A DNA stretch of 64,000 nt, taken from NCBI RefSeq assembly GCF_042675915.1, contig NZ_JBHTKL010000001.1:558001-622000 (forward strand), read 5' to 3'. Positions within the stretch are counted from its first letter, which is position 1; the number at the start of each line of letters is the position of its first letter. Below are positions 8,395-16,239 of the stretch, one piece after another. Source of the DNA: Thalassobacillus_A hwangdonensis. GTDB taxonomy: Bacteria; Bacillota; Bacilli; Bacillales; Halobacillaceae. A program made the translations under genes and the position numbers. The notes beneath the pieces are model-generated. The model was given only the letters and a program-made list of their open reading frames with translations. It made no database searches and was not told the origin of the DNA.

Positions 8395-8910
8395 ATGAAT
8401 CAAACAATGTTCAATGTAGGTAAAATCGTCAATACACATGGAATCAGGGGAGAGGTTAAAGTCCTTAGAATCACAGACTTCGAGGAACGCTTCGAACCTG
8501 GTCAATGTCTCTACCTTTCTAAAGAGGGGATAGCAGAGAAAGAACTGATCATTGAAACGCATCGTCAGCACAAAGGCTTTGACCTGATCAAGTTCGAAGG
8601 ACACCCGAATATCAATGATGTAGAAGGATATAAGAACGGGATGCTGAGAATCAAAGAAGACCAGCTGACAGACCTCGAGGAAGATGAATTCTATTACCAT
8701 GAAATCATCGGCTGCGAAGTGAAGCTCCAGGATGGCACAGTAATCGGTGACGTGAAAGAAATCCTCTCACCAGGTGCGAACGACGTGTGGGTCGTGAAGC
8801 GTAAAGGAGAAAAGGATGCGTTGATCCCTTATATCGAAGATGTGATAAAAGAAGTCGATATTGAATCCGGTACGATCATCATTGAACCGTTAGAAGGGTT
8901 GCTGGACTGA
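8395..8910 (+). CDS. rimM: 16S rRNA processing protein RimM
   Basis: RimM binds S19 and the 30S head and helps mature the 3' domain of 16S rRNA. The 171-residue product shows the N-terminal beta-barrel start FNVGKIVNTHGIRGEVKVL, the mid-domain GHPNINDVEGYKNGML, and the C-terminal PRC-barrel with YHEIIGCEV and LIPYIEDVIKEVDIESG. It starts 5 nt after ylqD. Its stop TGA overlaps the trmD ATG by one base, so the two are translationally coupled, as in many bacteria. Confidence 0.96.
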   Translation: MNQTMFNVGKIVNTHGIRGEVKVLRITDFEERFEPGQCLYLSKEGIAEKELIIETHRQHKGFDLIKFEGHPNINDVEGYKNGMLRIKEDQLTDLEEDEFYYHEIIGCEVKLQDGTVIGDVKEILSPGANDVWVVKRKGEKDALIPYIEDVIKEVDIESGTIIIEPLEGLLD

Positions 8911-9644
8911 TGCAAATTGATATCCTTACATTGTTTCCGGAAATGTTCGATGGCGTCCTGAATACATCGATTATGAAGAAAGCCCACGAAAATGGTGCGT
9001 TCCGTTACAATTACATCAACTTCAGAGACTATACAGAAAATAAACATAACAAAGTCGATGATTATCCTTACGGTGGAGGAGCGGGGATGGTCCTTTCCCC
9101 TCAGCCGATTTTTGATGCAGTTGAAGACTTGAAAGCTAAACACGATACGAAACCAAGAGTCGTACTTCTTTGCCCGCAAGGGGAGCCGCACACCCAGTCG
9201 AAGGCGGAAGAACTAGCAAACGAGGAGCATCTAGTGTTCATTTGCGGCCATTATGAAGGCTATGATGAACGGATCAGGGAGCATCTAGTTACAGATGAAA
9301 TTTCGATAGGTGATTATGTCCTGACAGGCGGCGAACTTGGAGCAATGGTGGTCATCGATTCTGTCGTAAGGCTATTGCCTGGCGTCTTGGGGAACGAAGC
9401 ATCAGCCCCGAAAGACTCTTTTTCTGAAGGAGTGCTGGAACATCCTCATTACACGAGGCCGGCAGAATTCAGAGGGCATAAGGTTCCGGATGTTCTATTA
9501 TCAGGAAACCATGCTAAAATCGATGAATGGCGCAGAAAAGAGTCATTGAAGCGAACATGGCAGCGGCGCCCTGAACTGCTTGATGAAGTTGATCTCACAG
9601 AGCAGGAACAGATGTGGATTGAAAGCTTCAAAAATAATGGCTAG
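8910..9644 (+). CDS. trmD: tRNA (guanine-37-N1)-methyltransferase TrmD
   Basis: TrmD transfers methyl from S-adenosylmethionine to G37 of tRNAs reading CNN codons, preventing +1 frameshifts. The 244-residue protein has the SPOUT knot motifs: YGGGAGMVL, CGHYEGYDERI, and SIGDYVLTGGELGAMVVID, followed by PGVLGNEASAPKDSF. The C-terminal helical domain with RPELLDEVDLT binds tRNA. The ATG overlaps the rimM stop. rplS lies downstream but has its own promoter and leader. Confidence 0.97.
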   Translation: MQIDILTLFPEMFDGVLNTSIMKKAHENGAFRYNYINFRDYTENKHNKVDDYPYGGGAGMVLSPQPIFDAVEDLKAKHDTKPRVVLLCPQGEPHTQSKAEELANEEHLVFICGHYEGYDERIREHLVTDEISIGDYVLTGGELGAMVVIDSVVRLLPGVLGNEASAPKDSFSEGVLEHPHYTRPAEFRGHKVPDVLLSGNHAKIDEWRRKESLKRTWQRRPELLDEVDLTEQEQMWIESFKNNG

Positions 9645-9648
9645 GCTA

Positions 9649-9677
9649 TTGCAGATGCACCTGAACTGTGGTATATT
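9649..9677 (+). promoter_or_regulatory. Extended -10 sigma-A promoter for rplS
   Basis: TTGCAG (9649-9654), 17-nt spacer, TATATT (9672-9677), with TGG directly before the -10, an extended -10 element. Initiation near 9684 would give a leader of about 90 nt. Confidence 0.7.
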
Positions 9678-9683
9678 ATTCTT

Positions 9684-9771
9684 TGTGCTTGGACGTTCGG
9701 TTCAAGCGGAAAACGATGTTCCGCTGCTTCTTAGTTAAGTATGAACATTAGTTTGGAAGGAGTGAATTAGG
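9684..9771 (+). promoter_or_regulatory. rplS 5' leader, candidate L19 autoregulatory element
   Basis: The leader has a perfect hairpin AGCGGAA/TTCCGCT (9705-9711 with 9719-9725), preceded by a GGACGTTCGGTTC segment. Firmicute rplS genes are known to carry a small L19 leader motif, and the position and hairpin fit that class. The assignment rests on context and memory, not on a covariance search. Confidence 0.5.
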
Positions 9772-10116
9772 ATGCAACAATTAATCCATGAGATTACGAA
9801 AGAACAGCTTCGTACGGATCATCCTGATTTCCGCCCTGGTGACACGGTAAAGGTCCACGTGAAAGTAGTGGAAGGTAACCGTGAGCGTATCCAGGTGTTC
9901 GAAGGCGTTGTTATCAAGCGTCAGAACGGCGGAATCAGCGAGACTTTCACAGTTCGTAAAATTTCTTACGGCGTTGGAATCGAGCGTACTTTCCCAGTAC
10001 ATTCTCCACGTATCGAGAAAATCGAACGCAGCCGTCGTGGTAAAGTACGTCGTGCTAAACTTTACTACTTGCGCAACCTACGCGGTAAAGCTGCACGTAT
10101 TAAAGAAATCATCTAA
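9772..10116 (+). CDS. rplS: 50S ribosomal protein L19
   Basis: L19 sits at the subunit interface of the 50S ribosome. The 114-residue protein shows FRPGDTVKVHVKVVEGNRER, then VFEGVVIKRQNGGISETFTV, GVGIERTFPVHSPRIEKIE and a basic RRGKVRRAKLYYLR tail, all diagnostic. GGAAGGAG precedes the ATG. The unit appears monocistronic: promoter and leader upstream, terminator downstream. Confidence 0.99.
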   Translation: MQQLIHEITKEQLRTDHPDFRPGDTVKVHVKVVEGNRERIQVFEGVVIKRQNGGISETFTVRKISYGVGIERTFPVHSPRIEKIERSRRGKVRRAKLYYLRNLRGKAARIKEII

Positions 10117-10125
10117 TGAAGTCGA

Positions 10126-10157
10126 AAGGAGCTTGCAGACGTCAAGCTCCTTTTTTG
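10126..10157 (+). terminator. Intrinsic terminator after rplS
   Basis: Perfect 10-bp stem (10126-10135 with 10143-10152), 7-nt loop, then six T. Confidence 0.92.
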
Positions 10158-10387
10158 CACTTCAAGAAAGTATAAGAAAGTACTAAAGCATCGCCATAAG
10201 TACATGGCGACAAGCAAAGTCTTTCTGACACTTCAAATGAATAATAATGAACGCATATAATGGTTAAAGATTTATGAACTGGAATACATGAATAAAATTA
10301 TTTTGCAGGACCAACATATATTCTTGATAACGATAAAGTTAGTCTGATTAATTACTTGAATAGTTCGTTCGGAAAGGGATGGCCTGT
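10158..10387 (+). promoter_or_regulatory. 230-bp gap before lepB with a candidate promoter
   Basis: AT-rich non-coding stretch. The best promoter is TATAAT at 10256-10261 with TTCAAA (10232-10237), 18-nt spacer. A second, weaker option is TTGATA (10324-10329) with ATTAAT 17 nt on. A small hairpin TCGCCAT/ATGGCGA lies at 10191-10197 and 10204-10210. No open reading frame is credible here. Confidence 0.4.
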
Positions 10388-10936
10388 ATGAGCAAGGCAT
10401 GGTTAGAATGGCTGAAAGCTTTTGCAATCGCTGCGATCCTGGCAATCATTGTGAGGGTCATTTTGTTTGCCCCTGTAGTTGTAGAGGGCCCATCAATGCT
10501 CCCGTCATTACATGATGGAGATCACTTGATTGTCAGCAAGTTGAATTATTCGATTGGTGAACCTGACAGATATGATGTCGTCGTCTTTCATGCCACTCAA
10601 AGGAAAGATTACATCAAGCGTGTGATCGGGCTGCCGGGTGAGCATGTGGAAATGAAGGATGACCAGCTCATTATTGATGGTGAAAAAGTAGATGAGCCTT
10701 ACCTGGATGATAGAAAAGCAGCTATGAACGAAAATCAGATCATGACACAGGACTTTACCATCGAGGAACTGCCTGGAGGGTACAAAGAAGTCCCGGAAGA
10801 CCATGTACTGGTACTTGGTGATAATCGCAATAACTCAACAGACAGTCGGATGCTTGGTGTGGTACCGGTGGATACGATCGTTGGTGAAGCCATCATGACG
10901 TATTGGCCGCTGGATAGAATTCGATTTACAGAATAG
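10388..10936 (+). CDS. lepB: Type I signal peptidase
   Basis: A membrane-anchored serine protease that removes signal peptides from secreted proteins. From ATG 10388 it is 182 residues with one N-terminal membrane helix (about 8-30, FAIAAILAIIVRVILFAPVV), typical of Gram-positive Sip enzymes. The catalytic serine is in GPSMLPS (S36) and the general-base lysine is in DYIKRVIGLPGE (K77). The conserved box GDNRNNSTDSR follows. GGAAAGGG ends 9 nt before this ATG; an ATG at 10379 directly abuts it and is less likely. rbgA follows after 8 nt. As I recall, B. subtilis 168 lacks a signal peptidase at this point, though other Bacillaceae have one. Confidence 0.95.
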   Translation: MSKAWLEWLKAFAIAAILAIIVRVILFAPVVVEGPSMLPSLHDGDHLIVSKLNYSIGEPDRYDVVVFHATQRKDYIKRVIGLPGEHVEMKDDQLIIDGEKVDEPYLDDRKAAMNENQIMTQDFTIEELPGGYKEVPEDHVLVLGDNRNNSTDSRMLGVVPVDTIVGEAIMTYWPLDRIRFTE

Positions 10937-10944
10937 GTGATGAC

Positions 10945-11796
10945 ATGACGATACAATGGTTTCCTGGTCATATGGCCAAAGCGAAAAGAGAAGTAGGAGA
11001 AAAGCTTAAGCTGGTGGATTTTGTCATGGAACTCGTTGATGCCAGGTCACCTGAGTCTTCTCAGAACCCGATGCTTCATCAGCTTCTACAGTCCAAACCA
11101 AGAATGATCGTCTTGATGAAAAGGGATCTTGCTGATCCTGACTTGACGAGCAAATGGATTGAGTACTTCAATCAGCAGGGGAATCCTGCTATTGCCATCG
11201 ATGCACAGAATACGAAGGATATTCAGAAGCTGATTCAAATGGCGAAGGATATGGCAAAAGACAAGATGGATAAACTGAAAGCGAAAGGGATCAGACCTCG
11301 TCCTGTAAGAGCGATGATCCTGGGTATACCGAATGTAGGGAAATCCACCTTGATCAATCGACTGGCAAATAAAAAGATAGCTAAAACGGGTGATCGGCCT
11401 GGAGTTACGACTGCCCAGCAATGGATAAAGGTCAAAAAGGATTTCGAACTGTTGGATACACCGGGAATTCTTTGGCCTAAGTTCGAGGATGAAGATGTCG
11501 GGTACCGACTTGCGTCGATCGGCACGATCAAAGATCAGATCCTCCCTACGGAAGATATTGCCGCATACATCCTTGATTATTTGAAAAGCAACTATGGAAA
11601 TGCATTAGAGGACCGGTATGGGTTCTCTGATTTCGATGATATGATGGAAGCATTCGAAACCATAGGTAAGAAACGAGGATGCCTGGAAAGTGGCGGTCGC
11701 GTCAACTTCGAGAAAACGGCTGACGTGATTATCCAGGATCTCCGTTCAGGAAAAATCGGGACGATCAGCTTTGAAAGCCCTGATCAGGAAGATTAA
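10945..11796 (+). CDS. rbgA: Ribosome biogenesis GTPase RbgA (YlqF)
   Basis: RbgA completes 50S assembly by promoting incorporation of late proteins such as L16. The 283-residue protein has the circularly permuted GTPase order: the G4-like MKRDLADP (58-65) comes first, then G1 GIPNVGKST (127-135), then DTPG (171-174) in LLDTPGILWPKFED. The N-terminus MTIQWFPGHMAKAKREV is characteristic. The C-terminal helical domain binds rRNA. It sits between lepB and rnhB, and a terminator follows. Confidence 0.97.
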   Translation: MTIQWFPGHMAKAKREVGEKLKLVDFVMELVDARSPESSQNPMLHQLLQSKPRMIVLMKRDLADPDLTSKWIEYFNQQGNPAIAIDAQNTKDIQKLIQMAKDMAKDKMDKLKAKGIRPRPVRAMILGIPNVGKSTLINRLANKKIAKTGDRPGVTTAQQWIKVKKDFELLDTPGILWPKFEDEDVGYRLASIGTIKDQILPTEDIAAYILDYLKSNYGNALEDRYGFSDFDDMMEAFETIGKKRGCLESGGRVNFEKTADVIIQDLRSGKIGTISFESPDQED

Positions 11797-11804
11797 AGTC
11801 CGAT

Positions 11805-11838
11805 GCGTTGCTATCCCAAAGGTAGCAGCGCTTTTTTT
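11805..11838 (+). terminator. Intrinsic terminator after rbgA
   Basis: 9-bp stem with one G-U (11805-11813 with 11823-11831), 9-nt loop, then seven T. Confidence 0.9.
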
Positions 11839-11928
11839 GCACTTTAATAAAGTTTAAGCCAGTTTTCTAAATGAACGGACTTATGATACGTTTTGTTTGA
11901 CCGATATAAGGATTATGGAGGAAATACG

Positions 11929-12705
11929 ATGAGTTTGAAGATGACGATCAACGAAGCTAAAGTGAGATTGGAGAATGGGGATCTATCCCGACAATCACTA
12001 GAGACGTTAAGAAATGATGAACGAAAAGGTATCCAGAAGCTTCTGAAGCAATACGACCGTAATAAGGAAAGAGCGCTTGAAATGAAGCGTAAATTCAACG
12101 AAATGCGGATGTTTGAAGAAAAGCAATACCAGACAGGGAAAAGGTCGATCGCGGGTATAGATGAAGCTGGAAGAGGCCCATTGGCGGGTCCAGTTGTAGC
12201 AGGAGCAGTTATCCTACATAAAGATTTTTATCTGCCTGGGCTGAATGACTCGAAGCAACTGACTCTTGAGAAGAGGGAGGCTTTCTTCGACGTCATCAGG
12301 GAGGAAGCGATCAGTTATTCCGTAGGTATTGTATCGAATGCGGAAATTGATGAAATTAACATATACAGGGCGACAAAACTGGCGATGCAGCGAGCCATCG
12401 AAGGTTTGACCAATAAACCTGATCACTTGCTGATTGATGCGATGGAACTGAGTGGATTCGACTGCACTCAAGAGTCGTTGATCAAAGGCGATGCCCGCAG
12501 TGTATCGATTGCAGCAGCGAGTGTCCTTGCAAAAGTCACCAGGGACCGGATGATGAAAGAACTCCACCAGGAATATCCCGTTTATGACTTCAAGAATAAT
12601 CAAGGTTATGGTACCAAAGCCCACTTGGACGCACTGGAAAAATACGGGCCGACTAAATATCATAGAGTAACATTCGCTCCAGTATCGACGATGATCAGTA
12701 GTTAG
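11929..12705 (+). CDS. rnhB: Ribonuclease HII
   Basis: RNase HII removes ribonucleotides from DNA and helps clear RNA primers. From ATG 11929 it is 258 residues. An N-terminal helical extension of about 70 residues, typical of Bacillus, precedes the catalytic core. The core starts SIAGIDEAGRGPLAGPVVAG, with the D-E pair of the DEDD site, and continues NDSKQLTLEKRE, LLIDAME and IAAASVLAKVTRD. GGAGG at 11917-11921 is 7 nt upstream of this ATG; the in-frame TTG at 11893 has no ribosome-binding site. ylqG follows after 10 nt. Confidence 0.96.
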   Translation: MSLKMTINEAKVRLENGDLSRQSLETLRNDERKGIQKLLKQYDRNKERALEMKRKFNEMRMFEEKQYQTGKRSIAGIDEAGRGPLAGPVVAGAVILHKDFYLPGLNDSKQLTLEKREAFFDVIREEAISYSVGIVSNAEIDEINIYRATKLAMQRAIEGLTNKPDHLLIDAMELSGFDCTQESLIKGDARSVSIAAASVLAKVTRDRMMKELHQEYPVYDFKNNQGYGTKAHLDALEKYGPTKYHRVTFAPVSTMISS

Positions 12706-12715
12706 GAGGAGAGAG

Positions 12716-14629
12716 ATGAATCCTATCGTGTCAGGTTTATTTCAATCCATTCAACATGCGGGTAAAGCCAACTCCGCGACAGGGCTGAAAGAAGGGCAGA
12801 TTTTATCAGGGAAAATCCTCAAGCTGTATCCTAATAATACTGCTAGTGTGAGGGTTGGGAGCCAAACAGTCCAGGCGCAGCTCGAGGCGTCACTGACGTT
12901 AGGGAAATCCTATCTGTTCCAGGTTCAGGGCGGGAAGCAACGTCTGAACCTTAAAGTGCTGACTGAACAATCCGTCCAGGCTTCAGGCCGTGGAATTGAA
13001 CACCTGATTGCCCAATTAGGCTTGAAATTGACGAAAGAGCATAAGTTACTGCTTGAAAACTTGCTGAGCCGCTCCATTCCTTTTAAAAAATCTGAGTTGA
13101 GTCAGGCGGTTCAGCTGTTGAAGCAATCCACCGATACTTCGAAAGCCGTCAAAGTTCTCATGCAGATTTTTGAACGGCAGCTCCCAGTCCGCCCGTCCAC
13201 CTATTATGCTCTGCTTGCTCGAGAAGCGTCCAGTCTGACCATGCAATTGAGTGAGCTTTCAAACACCCTGAACCAGAAAGGAAGCCTTTCCTCAACAGAA
13301 CAGAAACTGCTTCACTCCTTATCTTTGCTTTCTGGCGGGAAAGAGGTGGGGTCGTTGAAAGCCGCTGCTTCTGCCACGATTATCAACGACTTAAGTAAAG
13401 GCAGTAAAGCAAGCTTTGATGTTCTTGTCAAAGCAGGAACCGTTAAAGCGGAGGCTTTTCCTGTTTTCAGAGAAGAATGGTTGAACCGGGCTCAAAAAGC
13501 GAACATCCCCCTGACAGGCAACCTGACAGCTATCGAAGCAGAACGGTCGCTCGCTCAGCAAAAATTACCGGAAGTTCAAGGAGAATCGCTCAAACAGCTG
13601 CTTGATAGACAAATACCGCTTAACTCGAAGGAATGGAAAGCGCTGGACCAGTGGATTGCTGGTTTACGAAAAGCAATCGAAGGGTCTGCAAACTCATCAC
13701 CAGCTACAGTCAATCGGTTTCATTTTTCGGATCAGTATCTATTTAAAAATCGCACGTTCGACAAGATTGTGCGGGGACTGGAAAACTATACGAGCTCTCA
13801 GATGAATGAATTGAGGGATACCGCGCTCAACCTGTTGAAAGATCAAAAAAACCTGAATGCATCGATGAATGCCAAACTTGGCGGCTTTATTCAGGAACTG
13901 CAGAATTTTCTATCCAAACAGCTTACACATTCTGAAAAGCAGGTCCTCTATCGCTGGGTCTCAAGTATGTCCACGGATGGGGGAACTTCTATCGGAAAGA
14001 ATCAATCGATGCTGGCTAACATGCACATGCTGCTGCAGCATTCAGGTATCCATGATGAAGCGGGAATTCAAGCAATGATGAATCAAAACACAAATGTACA
14101 GCAGGAAGTCTCATTGAAAGGATGGTTGCTGAACTATTTGAATGATACGCCTGAAATCGTAAAAGGAGACAGATTCCAGCAGATGATTCATTTATTGAAC
14201 GGAATCCAATTGACTGCACATTCCGAGCAGAATCAAATGACACAGCTGAGTTTTGTGTTTCCGGGGAACATGCTTGGATCGGATTCAGACATTCATATGA
14301 ATGTGGAAGGTCGAAAAAATGAAAAAGGAGAAATCGATCCGGATACGTGCCACATCCTGTTTTACTTGGATCTGGATCGCCTGGAGGAAACCGTGATTGA
14401 TATGAATATTCATGAACGTCACGTCAGTTTATCCATCTATAACATGTCACCGGACAAGGTTGTACTCACGTCATCGATGAAAGAATCACTTTCAGATGGA
14501 CTGGAGAAGTTAGGCTATCAACTGAAGTCTATACAAGTGCATCCAATGGACAGCACCCCTTCAACAAACCAGATTGGTGCATCAATCTCAGATTCTCAAC
14601 GATTCAAGGGGGTGGATCTGCGCATATGA
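12716..14629 (+). CDS. ylqG: YlqG: large FliK-like protein of unknown function
   Basis: A 637-residue soluble protein rich in S, Q, L and K, with no signal peptide. The N-terminal 85 residues look like a small beta domain (LKEGQILSGKILKLYPNNTA). The middle is low-complexity and helical. The last ~120 residues (ILFYLDLDRLEETVIDMN, then ERHVSLSIYNMSPDKVVLTS and a helix before YQLKSIQVHPM) resemble the FliK C-terminal hook-length domain, which acts on the FlhB cytoplasmic domain. The next gene, overlapping by 4 nt, encodes a FlhB C-terminal-like protein. That pairing makes a substrate-switch-like role attractive, but it is inference. AGGAGGAGAG precedes the ATG. Confidence 0.75.
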   Translation: MNPIVSGLFQSIQHAGKANSATGLKEGQILSGKILKLYPNNTASVRVGSQTVQAQLEASLTLGKSYLFQVQGGKQRLNLKVLTEQSVQASGRGIEHLIAQLGLKLTKEHKLLLENLLSRSIPFKKSELSQAVQLLKQSTDTSKAVKVLMQIFERQLPVRPSTYYALLAREASSLTMQLSELSNTLNQKGSLSSTEQKLLHSLSLLSGGKEVGSLKAAASATIINDLSKGSKASFDVLVKAGTVKAEAFPVFREEWLNRAQKANIPLTGNLTAIEAERSLAQQKLPEVQGESLKQLLDRQIPLNSKEWKALDQWIAGLRKAIEGSANSSPATVNRFHFSDQYLFKNRTFDKIVRGLENYTSSQMNELRDTALNLLKDQKNLNASMNAKLGGFIQELQNFLSKQLTHSEKQVLYRWVSSMSTDGGTSIGKNQSMLANMHMLLQHSGIHDEAGIQAMMNQNTNVQQEVSLKGWLLNYLNDTPEIVKGDRFQQMIHLLNGIQLTAHSEQNQMTQLSFVFPGNMLGSDSDIHMNVEGRKNEKGEIDPDTCHILFYLDLDRLEETVIDMNIHERHVSLSIYNMSPDKVVLTSSMKESLSDGLEKLGYQLKSIQVHPMDSTPSTNQIGASISDSQRFKGVDLRI

Positions 14630-14904
14630 AAGATGAACAAAAGAGAGCGGAAGCAATTGCCTTAGGTTACAATTCCGATCAACAGGAAGCGCCTAAAGTC
14701 CTGGCTAAAGGTAAAGGTGAAGTAGCGGCCAATATCCTCAAGAAAGCAAAAGAAAACAATGTCCCGATCCAGGAGGATGCCACTTTAGTGGAGCTGCTTT
14801 CACAGTTGAACATCAATGAGCAGATCCCTGAAGATCTTTACCAGGTGGTAGCAGAAGTCTTTGCATTCATTTACAAAGCCGACAAAGGTGGAAGTCGAAA
14901 ATAG
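14626..14904 (+). CDS. ylqH: YlqH (FlhX-like): stand-alone FlhB C-terminal domain protein
   Basis: A 92-residue protein that aligns with the part of FlhB after its NPTH self-cleavage site. AIALGYNSDQQEAPKVLAKG here matches AIAIKYDEDKADAPYVVAKG of the true FlhB encoded at 42480-43559. The agreement continues through a helix, a proline-isoleucine pair (VPIQEDATL) and the end LYQVVAEVFAFIYKADK versus FYKAVAEILAYVYRVQK. It lacks membrane helices and the NPTH itself. It overlaps ylqG by 4 nt, and the terminator hairpin includes its stop codon. Confidence 0.9.
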   Translation: MKDEQKRAEAIALGYNSDQQEAPKVLAKGKGEVAANILKKAKENNVPIQEDATLVELLSQLNINEQIPEDLYQVVAEVFAFIYKADKGGSRK

Positions 14905-14926
14905 AGCGCTGAAACGCTCTATTTTT
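14901..14926 (+). terminator. Intrinsic terminator overlapping the ylqH stop
   Basis: Perfect 8-bp stem ATAGAGCG/CGCTCTAT (14901-14908 with 14915-14922), loop CTGAAA, then T to 14926. It overlaps the TAG stop. Confidence 0.82.
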
Positions 14927-14982
14927 GTTTACATAATTATCTTATCGTTCATGAGATTCTCTTTTTCTCATTTTTTCGACGT

Positions 14983-14998
14983 ATGGGAACGCTTTCTA
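14983..14998 (+). promoter_or_regulatory. cre-like site (CcpA operator) upstream of sucC
   Basis: ATGGGAACGCTTTCTA matches the consensus WTGNAARCGNWWWCAW at 14 of 16 positions. It abuts the -35 hexamer of the sucC promoter, where bound CcpA would block RNA polymerase. TCA-cycle genes including sucCD are catabolite-repressed in Bacillus, so the placement is sensible. Confidence 0.6.
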
Positions 14999-15028
14999 TG
15001 GACAATCCAACGCTTTTTTTTATACAAT
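14999..15028 (+). promoter_or_regulatory. Candidate sigma-A promoter for sucCD
   Basis: TGGACA (14999-15004), 18-nt spacer, TACAAT (15023-15028); both hexamers are 5/6. It lies 35 nt before the sucC ATG and directly follows the cre-like site. Confidence 0.65.
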
Positions 15029-15062
15029 GGAAATGCAGTGAAAATTGATGGGAGGATGGAAC

Positions 15063-16223
15063 ATGAACATTCACGAGTATCAAGGTAAAGAATTATTACG
15101 CGAATTTGGCGTTTCCGTTCCAAACGGATATGTGGCATATACCGTAGATGAAGCTGTTGAAGCTTCTAAAAAATTAGGTTCAAATGTCACTGTCGTTAAA
15201 GCACAGATCCATGCAGGTGGACGAGGAAAAGCTGGCGGAGTAAAAATCGCTAAAAATGAAGATGAAGTGCGTACATACGCAGATGAAATCCTCGGAAAAA
15301 CGCTGGTAACGCACCAGACTGGTCCAGAAGGTAAAGAAGTGAAACGCCTTTTGATCGAAGAAGGCTGCGATATTAAAAGTGAATATTATGTAGGAGTTGT
15401 TCTTGACCGTGCGACAAGCCGTGTTGTCGTGATGGCTTCTGAAGAAGGCGGTACGGAAATTGAGGAAGTTGCTGAAGAGACTCCTGAGAAGATTTTCAAG
15501 GAAGTTGTCGATCCTGTAGTAGGTCTGACACCATTCCAGGCACGTCGTCTTGCATTCAACATCAACATCCCTAAAGAATCCGTTTCCAAAGCGGTCAAGT
15601 TCATGATGGGACTTTACGATGTATTCGTGAAGAAAGACTGTTCGATTGCTGAAATCAACCCATTGGTCACTACTGGAGACGGTGGCGTCATGGCGCTTGA
15701 TGCGAAGTTGAATTTTGACGACAACGCGCTTTACCGTCAAAAGGATATCCTTGAGCTACGCGATCTGGACGAGGAAGATCCAAAAGAAGTCGAAGCTTCC
15801 AAGTTCGATTTGAGCTATATTGCATTGGATGGAAATATCGGATGTATGGTCAATGGTGCAGGTCTTGCAATGGCTACGATGGATACGATCAAGCACTATG
15901 GCGGCGATCCCGCGAACTTCCTTGATGTTGGGGGCGGTGCCACTACTGAGAAAGTTACTGAAGCGTTCAAGCTGATCTTGTCCGATGATAACGTTAAAGG
16001 TATCTTCGTCAACATTTTCGGTGGAATCATGAAGTGTGATGTCATCGCTGAAGGTGTTGTAGAAGCTACGAAACAAATCGGCCTTACACTTCCACTTGTC
16101 GTACGTCTGGAAGGTACTAATGTCGACCAAGGTAAGAAAATCCTTGATGAATCAGGTCTGAATATCACTTCTGCAGATTCAATGGCAGACGGTGCACAAA
16201 AAATCGTAGAACTAGTGAAGTAG
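15063..16223 (+). CDS. sucC: Succinyl-CoA synthetase (ADP-forming) beta subunit
   Basis: The beta subunit of the TCA-cycle enzyme converting succinyl-CoA to succinate with nucleotide triphosphate formation. From ATG 15063 it is 386 residues starting MNIHEYQGKELLREFGV, the family N-terminus. The ATP-grasp part shows VKAQIHAGGRGKAGGVK, and the C-terminal CoA-ligase part has NPLVTTGDG, GNIGCMVNGAGLAMATMD and GGDPANFLDVGGGA. GGGAGG at 15050-15055 is 7 nt before this ATG; an earlier ATG at 15045 would overlap the ribosome-binding site. sucD follows after 16 nt. Confidence 0.98.
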   Translation: MNIHEYQGKELLREFGVSVPNGYVAYTVDEAVEASKKLGSNVTVVKAQIHAGGRGKAGGVKIAKNEDEVRTYADEILGKTLVTHQTGPEGKEVKRLLIEEGCDIKSEYYVGVVLDRATSRVVVMASEEGGTEIEEVAEETPEKIFKEVVDPVVGLTPFQARRLAFNINIPKESVSKAVKFMMGLYDVFVKKDCSIAEINPLVTTGDGGVMALDAKLNFDDNALYRQKDILELRDLDEEDPKEVEASKFDLSYIALDGNIGCMVNGAGLAMATMDTIKHYGGDPANFLDVGGGATTEKVTEAFKLILSDDNVKGIFVNIFGGIMKCDVIAEGVVEATKQIGLTLPLVVRLEGTNVDQGKKILDESGLNITSADSMADGAQKIVELVK

Positions 16224-16239
16224 AAAGGCGGGGAAACAG

